Shown here: piece after piece, positions 34,453 through 42,654 of the stretch
How positions within the stretch are numbered: the stretch's first letter is position 1
Layout of the letters: each line of letters opens with the position of its first letter
Source: Paenibacillus antibioticophila
GTDB taxonomy: Bacteria; Bacillota; Bacilli; Paenibacillales; Paenibacillaceae
Length of the DNA stretch: 64,000 bases
Assembly: GCF_000455265.1 (NCBI RefSeq)
Contig: NZ_HG005140.1
Coordinates: 299,823-363,822, forward strand
Direction of reading: 5' to 3'
Program-made: the position numbers and the translations under genes
Notes under the pieces: model-generated
The model's input: the letters and a program-made list of their open reading frames with translations, nothing else
Databases searched by the model: none
What the model was told of the DNA's origin: nothing

Positions 34453-36780
34453 ATGAAATTCCGATTTCCACTTTTAAAATCATTCAGAAAGCACCCGACT
34501 TATATGCGGATTATTTTTTACTTTGTCAGCGCCAACGTGCTGGTTCTGGCCATTTCGTTCCTGGTGCTTTATTCGCAATCCTCCCGTACGCTCGTTGAAG
34601 AGATCGGAGAGCATTCAGAATCTCTCCTGGTGAACGGAGCCGGAAATACCGCCCGGTTGATGGAGTGGTCCCTGGACTTCGCCTTTTCTTCCAGCAACGA
34701 CAGCGAACTTAAAGTATACGCTCTCTCTGACCATTTTAGCGATTATGAGACCTATGAGGTATGGAACCGCCTGCTTGGCATCAAAATGTCCAATCCTTCC
34801 ATTGATTCCGTCTATCTGATCAATGACTATACAGATACAGTGATCGATTCCAGGCTTGGCCTGAACGAGGCTTCGGGCTTTTATGACCAGGACATCCTGA
34901 ATCGGCTCCGGGACCCGGCACAGTCCGACCAAACCGTGCTGATCCCAAGAAAGCTGCCTGAACCGCTCAGCGAGGGCGCCTTCAAGGATGTCATTACAAT
35001 AGTCAGACTCTATGAAAAGGGCAGCTCCATTTCCGCATTTGTGCTCAATGTCGATACCCGGGAGCTGATGACACTGCTCCAGAACAATTCTCAATACCAG
35101 GACCGGATCATCATGGTGCTTAACGACCATAACGAACGAGTGTACAGCAGTATTCCGTTGGATGGAGATCAAATTCAGGAATACAGAGATCGGGCCGATG
35201 GCATGAGCGGATGGGAAATATACAAGCCGCGCGATCAGGAGAATCAATTGATCGTGTATTCTAATGCTTCCATTAAAGGGATTCAGAACTGGAGCTTTAT
35301 TGAGAGCATCCCGAGGGATCTGATTCTGAAGAAGATCGATGTGCTTCGCAACCTCAGCATACTTTTATTTTCGGGGCTGTTCCTGGCCTCGCTTGCTGTC
35401 ACTGTCTTGATCTCCAAGCGGGTCTACTCTCCGATTCAGGACCTGGTCAGCAATGTCATGAGACAACACCAAGCCGAGACCTTCGGTCATGGACGGTCTG
35501 CCGATGAACTGGACTATCTATCCAGCGTCTTTACTGCACAGCAAGAGCAGATTATCGAATTGACCGACCATTGGAGACATAGCAAGATATTGGGGAGAGA
35601 ACGATTTTTGCGTGAACTTCTCGGCACGGGGGCACTATCGAGAGAGGAAATAAAGGGTCAATTCGAGGAATGGGCTATTGAGCTGCCGGAGGAGAATGTA
35701 TCGATCGTCATTTTTCGGATCGACTATTTCCCGGAGTTTATAGACACCTATCCGGAAAAGGATCGCCGATTGCTCCGGTTTGCCATGGGCAATATTGTCC
35801 ATGAGTCATTGAGAATGACCGAGCATCATCTTCAAACGGTCGACATGGGACATGATCATATCGCCGTTATCATCTCCGTAAACAGTCAGGCCGAGGATTT
35901 TATTGCAAATCTGAAGGTCGCTCAGCAGCTTGTACAGCAATATTTATCGATCGGCACTACTGTTGCTTGGGGAGAAGTTCAGCGATGCCTAAGCGACATC
36001 CATGAAGCCTATCTGGAAACCTACGAATTGACACAGGAGCGATTCCGGTTCGGCCACGGAGCGGTAATTGCCAAGACAGGTCTGGAGGGGAATTCAGGAG
36101 AGGTTTATCACTTGCCGATTGATAAAGAACGTCAATTGGCCCAGGCGATTCACAAAACGAATGCAACTGCCGCCCTGGAAATTATTCATCAAGCCGTGGA
36201 TGCGCTGCGGCTGCTGCCTTATTTTGAATGCAAAATGTCACTGATTACGCTGTTCATGGATATGCGCCGGCTGATTCAGGATCAGTCCGCCAAGCCGCTG
36301 CCAAGCTCCTTCGGGTTAACGTCGGTGGAGAACCAGATTATCCAGCTTGAAACACTGGACAATCTGGTGCCATGGATAGACCATATGCTGACGAAAGCAT
36401 TGGACGATCTAGCTGCTGCGCGCAGTCAATCCAAAAATGCCGGCTTTGTTGAGGACGTGGAGAGAATTATCGCAAGTCAGCTCAGCAATCCGAATCTGTC
36501 TTCCAAAATGCTGGCCGACGAGCTTGGCTTGTCCGTCAATTATTTGCGGAGTCTGTACAAATCGGAAACCAACCGATCCATCACGGATACGATTTCACAA
36601 AAGCGACTGGAGTGCATTTGCCGGGAACTGCTGGCATCCGACTCTCCGATTGAGCCGATTATTTCAGCCTACGGGTTCTCCTCCTTAAACACCTTTTACA
36701 CGGTATTCAAAAAAGTCTACGGGGTCACACCGGCTCAATATCGAAAAATATATAAAAAAGATGGCAACAAGCTCACTTGA
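34453..36780 (+). CDS. Membrane-bound AraC-family regulator (one-component sensor)
   Basis: This is a 775-residue regulator. A helix at about 18-40 and another at about 298-320 (ILLFSGLFLASLAVTVLI) enclose an extracellular sensor region of about 255 residues. A HAMP-like stretch (SKRVYSPIQDLV) and a long cytoplasmic linker follow. The C-terminal AraC domain (about 665-770) ends in YGVTPAQYRK. There is no kinase or receiver domain, so the sensor appears to be joined directly to the DNA-binding domain. Divergent from the module 2 importer, it very likely controls that module. GGGGG lies about 10 bases before the ATG. It ends six bases from the convergent kinase gene without an obvious terminator. 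Confidence 0.88.
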   Translation: MKFRFPLLKSFRKHPTYMRIIFYFVSANVLVLAISFLVLYSQSSRTLVEEIGEHSESLLVNGAGNTARLMEWSLDFAFSSSNDSELKVYALSDHFSDYETYEVWNRLLGIKMSNPSIDSVYLINDYTDTVIDSRLGLNEASGFYDQDILNRLRDPAQSDQTVLIPRKLPEPLSEGAFKDVITIVRLYEKGSSISAFVLNVDTRELMTLLQNNSQYQDRIIMVLNDHNERVYSSIPLDGDQIQEYRDRADGMSGWEIYKPRDQENQLIVYSNASIKGIQNWSFIESIPRDLILKKIDVLRNLSILLFSGLFLASLAVTVLISKRVYSPIQDLVSNVMRQHQAETFGHGRSADELDYLSSVFTAQQEQIIELTDHWRHSKILGRERFLRELLGTGALSREEIKGQFEEWAIELPEENVSIVIFRIDYFPEFIDTYPEKDRRLLRFAMGNIVHESLRMTEHHLQTVDMGHDHIAVIISVNSQAEDFIANLKVAQQLVQQYLSIGTTVAWGEVQRCLSDIHEAYLETYELTQERFRFGHGAVIAKTGLEGNSGEVYHLPIDKERQLAQAIHKTNATAALEIIHQAVDALRLLPYFECKMSLITLFMDMRRLIQDQSAKPLPSSFGLTSVENQIIQLETLDNLVPWIDHMLTKALDDLAAARSQSKNAGFVEDVERIIASQLSNPNLSSKMLADELGLSVNYLRSLYKSETNRSITDTISQKRLECICRELLASDSPIEPIISAYGFSSLNTFYTVFKKVYGVTPAQYRKIYKKDGNKLT

Positions 36781-36786
36781 ATTTGT

Positions 36787-37803
36787 TTATTCCCGCTTCA
36801 TGTGATCCAGCAGATGCTCTCTCAACAAATCGCGCAGCCAGAGGGTATCCATCCGAAGCTCTCTCAGTCCTGCCGCCTGCGTTACAATCTGAGCTCGTAA
36901 CACTTCGGGAGCATCTGTTCCGTTCAAATATCGACTCATAAAATGAAGGAATACATCTACCTTGCGCAGCCGAAGCAGAAGTGGAATAACTGCAACCTCT
37001 TGGGAGGACAAGCGAAGACGGCTGCCGAAGCCCGCGCAGAACTGTTCCGCCTGCTCTTTTCTGCCGCTGCCAATAAGATCGGCAAGGACGACTGCCGGCT
37101 CCATGACCCGGATATCCATCGTACAAAATTCAAAATCTAACAGTGCGCACACTTGTTCAGGATGATGCTCATCGACCAGAAGATTCGAAGGATTCAAATC
37201 CCCGTGAATTAGCTGCTTTGGCAGCTGCTCCAGCTCACTCAGACGGTCAAATACTTCCATGCAAGCCTCGCGCAGCAGTCGAAGCGGCTCGCCAAGATCT
37301 GCAAATGCAGCCTCAGGCTGCTCACAGAAGGATTTGACCGTTTCAGGACTGCATAAAGGATACGCTTTGGTTATCTCGTAGTAGGGCGGATAGGCCGGCT
37401 CTAAAGAGGGAACGGTCCGCGCCAAGGTCTCGGATAACTCAGCTGCCGCCAGGCCAAATGAATATGCGGCCCGGAATGCTTCAGGCTTCGGAGATACGCC
37501 TTCAATATATTCAAAGAGGCAGGCAAATCTGCCGCTTCCGTCCTCCATGCGAATAATGGTCGTTCCCTCCGGCGTCTTTACGGGCGAAGGAATCTGAAAG
37601 CTAAGCGGTTCTGATGCCAGCTTCAGTAAAATGTCGTGCTCGAAGGCAACCTTCTTCTCCTCCCGATGCGTCTCATAAATGCGCAGCACGCAGTTCAGTC
37701 CATTATTTTCAAGGTAACGGGTTGTATTGTTCCAGCCGCTCGCCCCTTCGCGTGCCTCTCCCTCCCATTCCGGCCAAAATTTCTTTACCGTCTTCTCCGC
37801 CAT
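36787..37803 (-). CDS. APH-fold phosphotransferase (small-molecule kinase)
   Basis: This is a 338-residue cytoplasmic protein of the aminoglycoside phosphotransferase/choline kinase superfamily. The catalytic loop is QLIHGDLNPSNLLVD (His-Gly-Asp at about 199-201), and the metal-binding Asp is in ALLDFEFCTMD (about 220). The substrate cannot be told from sequence. The superfamily includes homoserine, choline and N-acetylhexosamine kinases; the last would make sense in an N-glycan locus, but that is speculation. The gene stands alone between two regulators and converges with the membrane AraC gene. Confidence 0.75.
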   Translation of the reverse strand: MAEKTVKKFWPEWEGEAREGASGWNNTTRYLENNGLNCVLRIYETHREEKKVAFEHDILLKLASEPLSFQIPSPVKTPEGTTIIRMEDGSGRFACLFEYIEGVSPKPEAFRAAYSFGLAAAELSETLARTVPSLEPAYPPYYEITKAYPLCSPETVKSFCEQPEAAFADLGEPLRLLREACMEVFDRLSELEQLPKQLIHGDLNPSNLLVDEHHPEQVCALLDFEFCTMDIRVMEPAVVLADLIGSGRKEQAEQFCAGFGSRLRLSSQEVAVIPLLLRLRKVDVFLHFMSRYLNGTDAPEVLRAQIVTQAAGLRELRMDTLWLRDLLREHLLDHMKRE

Positions 37804-37909
37804 TCAGGCCCACTCCGTTTCTATCATATGTATGTTCAGTATAGTACAAGTTCAAAAGATTAGCTGTTCAAAACAACCTCTATAATATAATCTGTCCAGG
37901 AACGCCCGT

Positions 37910-38770
37910 TCAAGGCCCTACCCGATTCCGGTATTCCCTTGGCGCCACTCCTGTGATTCTCTTGAATATACGAGAAAAATAAAACATATCGTGATACCCT
38001 AAATGCTCGGCAATTTCCTTAACGGACAGCTCTGTGTTCAACAAGATATTCCGCGCCTCGGCCACCTTCAGGCGATGTATAAATTCATTGAAGGGATAAC
38101 CGGTATATTCATGAATGATCCGGCGAAGCGTCGATACTGAAATATGATGCTTGGCTGCGGCAGCAACTGCAGTTATCGAGGTATCCAGAGAATGTCCCAG
38201 ATCCTCTATAATTCTCAGCGCAAATTGCTCCCGGTTGCCTGCTGCATGGCCTTCCTTTAGTGAAACAAGCTCATAGAGGAACATTTCCAGCTGCAGCACC
38301 GCCCGATCCAGATTATCGGGAGCCCCGCTATCAATCAGTCTGAACAAGCCTTCCATCCGCTGAATCAGCATCTCATCCACCACAACCGGCTGCACCTTTC
38401 CATCAGGAAACAACCAGTCCCTGAGCCATTCCTCTAGCCGGCTTCCCTCAACAGTGAAATAATACTCATCCCAATAGCCGCCTTCATCCGGACCATAGTT
38501 GAATTCACTGCCTGGATAAAGGCAGAACCAGGAGCCTGCTCTTACCGGCTGGACCTCTCCTTCATCGACCTGATAATACCCCTGGCCTCCAGTAATGATG
38601 ACAACCGCCCAGTATTTGAAGACAGCCTTCTCCCTTTGCAGCGTCCGTCCAGGCAGATGCCCTGCGTTTACCATGGAGAGGGTTCTGATTCTTCGCCTCG
38701 CTGAATCCACCGCCGGAGCAAATACCCGAATCGGACTTTTGCTGATCATATAGTCCATATACTTTACCAT
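37910..38770 (-). CDS. AraC-family regulator with cupin-like sensor domain
   Basis: This is a regulator of about 286 residues. The N-terminal AraC-binding (cupin) half contains ITGGQGYYQVDEGE and GSWFCLYPGSEFNYGP. Two helix-turn-helix motifs at the C-terminus (about 190-285) end in GVAPREYRN. It is divergent from the oxidoreductase/isomerase operon and is its probable regulator. The start is uncertain: AAGGAG lies 3 bases from an ATG at 38779 and 12 from the ATG at 38770 used here. An AT-rich palindrome at 38820-38838 in the shared upstream region is a possible operator. Confidence 0.85.
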   Translation of the reverse strand: MVKYMDYMISKSPIRVFAPAVDSARRRIRTLSMVNAGHLPGRTLQREKAVFKYWAVVIITGGQGYYQVDEGEVQPVRAGSWFCLYPGSEFNYGPDEGGYWDEYYFTVEGSRLEEWLRDWLFPDGKVQPVVVDEMLIQRMEGLFRLIDSGAPDNLDRAVLQLEMFLYELVSLKEGHAAGNREQFALRIIEDLGHSLDTSITAVAAAAKHHISVSTLRRIIHEYTGYPFNEFIHRLKVAEARNILLNTELSVKEIAEHLGYHDMFYFSRIFKRITGVAPREYRNRVGP

Positions 38771-38819
38771 TCTGCACATTCTCTCCTTCAACAAGCTGTG
38801 CTAGATTAATCTTAGTTGA

Positions 38820-38838
38820 ATAAATATAACATATTTAT
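38820..38838. promoter_or_regulatory. AT-rich palindrome in the divergent promoter region
   Basis: ATAAATAT-AAC-ATATTTAT is a perfect 8+8 inverted repeat, 23 bases before the oxidoreductase start and about 50 from the AraC gene. It could be an operator, although AraC proteins more often bind direct repeats. Confidence 0.35.
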
Positions 38839-38860
38839 ATGGAAAGGATGAATCCCGGTC

Positions 38861-39949
38861 ATGAAATATGTACACATTGGATTAATCGGCTGCGGCTCCA
38901 TATCCGAATCTCATTTGAAGGCTTATGCAGCCAATCCCCAAGTTAAACTGGTTGCCGTATGCGACCTCAAGCCGGAACGCGCTCAGGCCGTTGCCGAACG
39001 CTATCAGATTCCTCATACTTATACGGACTACAGAGAGCTTTTGGCCAACTCTGAAATTGATGCTGTTAGCATCTGTACCTGGAACAATTCTCATGCTGAA
39101 ATCAGCATCGCTGCCTTGCAGGCAGGCAAGAACGTGCTCTGCGAGAAGCCGCTGTGCAAGACGGTCGAAGAGGCACTCGAGATCGAGCAAGCAGTGAGAC
39201 AGAGCGGAAAGCTCCTTCAGGTCGGCTACGTGCGCCGGCATGCCTCCAACATCGAAGTGCTGAAGCGGTTTATTGATGCAGGCGATCTTGGTGAAATTTA
39301 TTATGCCAAGGCCAGTCTTGTTCGGCGTCTGGGCAATCCAGGCGGTTGGTTTGCAGACCGGGAACGCTCCGGCGGCGGCCCATTGATCGATATCGGCGTG
39401 CACGTCATTGATCTGTGCTGGTATTTAATGGGCAAGCCTAAGGCAGTGTCTGTAAGCGGCAACACTTACAGTAAACTCGGCAATCGCTCGAACATCGAGA
39501 ACTATGACTTCTACCAGGCTGCCGATTACGATGCCTCCAAGAATACAGTGGAGGATATGGCCAATGCCTTGATCCGCTTCGAGAATGGCGCCTCTCTCAT
39601 GGTCGATGTCAGCTTCTCCCTGCATGCCAGAACCGATTCGGCCCAGGTCAGCATCTTCGGAGATCGCGGAGGCGCAGAAATTGAACCCAAGCTGTCGATT
39701 GCGACGGAACAGCACAATACCATCATCAATATTGACCCGCAGATTACCCGTCCCGGATTTGACTTCCAGGACAGCTTCAACCGGGAAATCCATCATTTCG
39801 TAGATAATTGTCTCGGCGAATCTCAAAATATTTGCCCTGTCGAAGACGGAGTTGAGATGATCAAGATACTGAATGCGATTTACCGTTCCGCAGCTGAAGG
39901 ACGGGAAATCCGCTTGGATGGGGAGGATGCAAATGAAACTGAACAATAA
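38861..39949 (+). CDS. Gfo/Idh/MocA-family oxidoreductase
   Basis: This is a 362-residue NAD(P)-dependent sugar or inositol dehydrogenase. The Rossmann motif is GLIGCGSISESHLKAY (about 7-22), and the family signature is NVLCEKPLCKT (about 90-100) with the catalytic Lys. The C-terminal alpha/beta domain has GGGPLIDIGVHVIDLCWYLM, with the conserved D..H pattern. Substrates range from inositols to keto-glycosides. It overlaps the next isomerase gene by 17 bases, so the three genes form an operon for a sugar or inositol side route. Confidence 0.88.
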   Translation: MKYVHIGLIGCGSISESHLKAYAANPQVKLVAVCDLKPERAQAVAERYQIPHTYTDYRELLANSEIDAVSICTWNNSHAEISIAALQAGKNVLCEKPLCKTVEEALEIEQAVRQSGKLLQVGYVRRHASNIEVLKRFIDAGDLGEIYYAKASLVRRLGNPGGWFADRERSGGGPLIDIGVHVIDLCWYLMGKPKAVSVSGNTYSKLGNRSNIENYDFYQAADYDASKNTVEDMANALIRFENGASLMVDVSFSLHARTDSAQVSIFGDRGGAEIEPKLSIATEQHNTIINIDPQITRPGFDFQDSFNREIHHFVDNCLGESQNICPVEDGVEMIKILNAIYRSAAEGREIRLDGEDANETEQ

Positions 39950-40808
39950 AATCGGTGTAATTGTAGACAGCTTCGGCCTCGGGGTACCGGAAGGATTGAG
40001 AAAGGCACGCGAGGTTGGAGCAGACGGCGTTCAAATCTATGCCGTCTCCGGCGAGATGGATCCTGCGGTATTGACCGCAAGCAAACGGCGTGAGCTGCGA
40101 AGCTTTATCGAAGGCCTGGGCTTGGAGGTGTCCGCGCTGTGCGGAGATTTGGCCGGACACGGCTTCCAGGATGCTGCGGCCAACCCGGCCAAGATCGAGA
40201 AATCGAAGCGGATTCTGGAGCTTGCCCTGGATCTGGGGACCAACATTGTTACGACGCACATCGGTATTGTTCCAGAGGACAAGAACGGACCGATCTACGC
40301 AGCCATGCAGCAGGCTTGTGAAGAGCTGGGCACTTATGCGAAGAGCCTGGACGCGTACTTCGCCATTGAGACCGGGCCTGAGCCGGCCGCTCATCTGAAG
40401 AGCTTCCTGGATACGCTCAGTACAAACGGCGTCTCCGTTAACTTCGATCCGGCTAATATGGTCATGGTTACCGGAGATGATCCGGTACAGGGCGTGCATT
40501 TGTTAAAGGATTATATTGTGCACACCCATGTGAAGGATGGCCGCCGTCATCGCCCGATTGATCCGAAGGAGGTTTACGGCTATCTCGGCTATACGGCCAT
40601 GGATCATGAGGCCATTGCCGACATGGCCGCTTCCGGCTCTGCCTTTGAGGAGCTGCCGCTGGGTGAAGGGAATGTAGACTTTAACGCGTACTTTCAGGCG
40701 CTGCAAGCTATTGGCTATCAAGGATACCTGACGATCGAGCGTGAGGTCGGCGCAGATCCGGCTGCCGATATTTCCAAGGCAGTCCAATTCATTCGGAAAT
40801 TTCGCTAA
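39933..40808 (+). CDS. Sugar phosphate isomerase/epimerase-like TIM barrel
   Basis: This 291-residue xylose-isomerase-like barrel has likely metal ligands in FAIETGPEP, VNFDPANM, HTHVKDGR and TIEREVG. The start at 39933 is set by GGGGAGG six bases upstream, inside the end of the oxidoreductase gene, indicating translational coupling. Such proteins isomerise or dehydrate keto sugars and inososes. Together with its neighbours it probably processes a 3-keto sugar or inositol-type compound. Confidence 0.85.
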   Translation: MKLNNKIGVIVDSFGLGVPEGLRKAREVGADGVQIYAVSGEMDPAVLTASKRRELRSFIEGLGLEVSALCGDLAGHGFQDAAANPAKIEKSKRILELALDLGTNIVTTHIGIVPEDKNGPIYAAMQQACEELGTYAKSLDAYFAIETGPEPAAHLKSFLDTLSTNGVSVNFDPANMVMVTGDDPVQGVHLLKDYIVHTHVKDGRRHRPIDPKEVYGYLGYTAMDHEAIADMAASGSAFEELPLGEGNVDFNAYFQALQAIGYQGYLTIEREVGADPAADISKAVQFIRKFR

Positions 40809-40867
40809 GTGATAAGTGATCGGTCCGGCACGGATCCATTGATAAAGAAACAGGGAGATGAGCGAGA

Positions 40868-41728
40868 ATGAAGCTGGGAATCAGCTCGTATAGTCTGTAC
40901 CAAGCTATGCATCAAGGCCGCATGAACATTGAGGAGGTGCTTGCTTGGGCAGCGGAAGTCGGAGCACAGCATGTTGAAATTGTGCCCGGACTAGGCTTTA
41001 GCTTCGAAGAAACACCAGAGCTGGTAGAGAAGCTAGTCCAAAAAGCAGCAAGCTTGTCGATAGACATATCCAATTATGCCATCGGAGCCAATTTTATTAC
41101 TGACAGCGAGGAAGCCTATGAAGCAGAGATTCAACGAGTGATCTCGGAGGTTGACCGTGCGGCCCGCTTGGGCGTCAAGTTGATGCGGCATGATGTTGCA
41201 TCAAGAGAAGACACGTCCATCCTCCGGTTCAATGAAGATCTGGAGCGGATCGCGTCGGCCTGCCGGCGGATCGCCGATCATGCGGCCGGCTATGGAATCA
41301 CGACGAGCGTCGAGAATCACGGCTATTATGTTCAAGCAAGCGACCGGGTTCAAGCGCTTATCCATGCGGTGGGACGTCCTAATTTTCAAACGACGCTGGA
41401 CGTCGGCAACTTTGTCTGTGTCGATGAAAATCCGGTCACTGCTGTGAAAGCCAATTTGCCGCTTGCCTCGATGGTGCATATCAAGGACTTCTATATTCGC
41501 CCTTCCCGCCATAATCCTGGCGAAGGCTGGTTCCGAAGCGCAGGAGGCAACTATCTGCGCGGAGCCATTGCCGGTCACGGCGATCTAGACTTGCGGGAAA
41601 TCCTGCGGCTGGTCAAGCGCTCGGGGTATAACGGATATCTGTCGATTGAATATGAAGGCATGGAGGATTGCCTGACCGGCACCCGGATCGCCTTCCAAAA
41701 TGTGCAGCGCCTCTGGGACGAAGCCTAG
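40868..41728 (+). CDS. Sugar phosphate isomerase/epimerase-like TIM barrel (second copy)
   Basis: This 286-residue protein has the same fold as the preceding gene product. It begins MKLGISSYSLYQAMHQG and has metal-site segments TSVENHGYY, TTLDVGNF, VHIKDFYI and LSIEYEG. The two barrels are only distantly similar, so they likely act in successive steps. It starts 59 bases after its neighbour with an AGGGAG ribosome binding site and is the last gene of the operon. A MITE-like element begins 4 bases after the stop. Confidence 0.85.
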   Translation: MKLGISSYSLYQAMHQGRMNIEEVLAWAAEVGAQHVEIVPGLGFSFEETPELVEKLVQKAASLSIDISNYAIGANFITDSEEAYEAEIQRVISEVDRAARLGVKLMRHDVASREDTSILRFNEDLERIASACRRIADHAAGYGITTSVENHGYYVQASDRVQALIHAVGRPNFQTTLDVGNFVCVDENPVTAVKANLPLASMVHIKDFYIRPSRHNPGEGWFRSAGGNYLRGAIAGHGDLDLREILRLVKRSGYNGYLSIEYEGMEDCLTGTRIAFQNVQRLWDEA

Positions 41729-41732
41729 CGTC

Positions 41733-41873
41733 TATATAAGTTGAACTATTGATTTTTACGTTTCGGGGCAACGTGTGAAGTGTGCTTACGATCGCTGTTA
41801 TTCGTAGGTTTCTCTGATTGAACTGAGATATTATAAGGCTGAAATCCACTCACAAAGGCGAACGCTTTCGAAG
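41733..41873. repeat. MITE-like element, family A copy 3 (right end missing)
   Basis: It begins with TATATAAGTTGAACTATTGA, identical to the left end of copy 1, and follows copy 1 through AAATCCACTCACAAAGGCGA to about CTTTCGAAG. It then runs into an IS1182-type end. The right terminus appears to have been replaced. Confidence 0.75.
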
Positions 41874-41874
41874 T

Positions 41875-42195
41875 GAGGGTGTCCCAAAAGTACACTTTGG
41901 AACACCCACAAGTATTAATAAAAGCCAAGGAGCTAAGCGGTCTATCTTCGCTTAATTCCTTGGCTTTTGGCGCCCGCCGCTGATTTTTTGAGTAGATTGT
42001 GGTCAAGAGAAAGCACCCGACCTCAAGGCTTACTTTGGATAAGCCTCGAGGCAGGAACCTTCGATAATGAATTGATGCTCAGTGCCGACCTGGACAGTAT
42101 AGCCTGGCTTTAGTTGACCGTTTCGCATGTGGTCTTCTTTCATTCGCACAAAGGCAGCGTCATGATCCGTTTTGCTGTAGCTGTTTCTCTTCCCT
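41875..42195 (-). pseudogene. IS1182-family transposase remnant with internal deletion
   Basis: Minus-strand frames encode two separated pieces of an IS1182-type transposase. One has [20 protein letters not shown] followed by EHQFII (about 42060-42190); the other is the C-terminal part with AKELSEDRPLSSLAFINTCG (about 41905-41965). The middle is deleted. GGGTGTCCCAAAAGT near 41877 resembles the outer end of such elements. A hairpin (AAAGCCAAGGA / TCCTTGGCTTT) lies within it. Confidence 0.65.
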
Positions 42196-42204
42196 AAAAT
42201 CGCT

Positions 42205-42405
42205 GTCGGACATTTTAAACATGCTGACGGACATTCAAGACTCTTAGCGGACTAGTTCTCATAATTCGAAGGGATAACGGACATTTCGGGCGCTTAGGAC
42301 GCTCAAACGACTCTGGTTCACTCGATTCTACTCTCTAAGCAGCCAAAATGTCCGTTACAATTCTGGCTCATCCAAAGGCGGATTGTAAGGAGACGTAATG
42401 TCCGT
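42205..42405. repeat. Cluster of GGACAT / ATGTCC motifs
   Basis: Five copies of a short motif occur: GTCGGACATTTT, GACGGACATTC and AACGGACATTTC on the plus strand (near 42208, 42229, 42279), and AAATGTCCGTTA and TAATGTCCGTTA on the other strand (near 42348, 42398). The last three form long inverted pairs around TAACGGACATT. I see no gene in 42196-42580. It looks like non-coding repeat debris, possibly a small repeat family of this genome. Confidence 0.5.
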
Positions 42406-42584
42406 TAGACCAAGTCCTTCCTTCCCTTAGATCAAATGTACCGCATTGCCTATATTGGTAAACAGAGTTGATCCATGCTATATCGAATGTGCAAAGAAAC
42501 CGTCTCCTTTGGGTTTATGGTTGGGTGGTACCTCCATTTTCCCAGAGAGCGGTTTCCTTTTGCTTAACGAAATGAAAGAGGGCA

Positions 42585-42636
42585 AAAAAGCAAGAGACTT
42601 GCCCTTGGCAATCATGCCGGGATGGTCTCTTGCTTT
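42585..42636 (-). terminator. Rho-independent terminator of module 3
   Basis: On the minus strand an 11-bp stem (AAGCAAGAGAC / GTCTCTTGCTT) with a long loop is followed by TTTTTT. It lies about 20 bases after the stop of the last GH38 gene. Confidence 0.8.
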
Positions 42637-42654
42637 TCCTTTTGTCGTATCACA

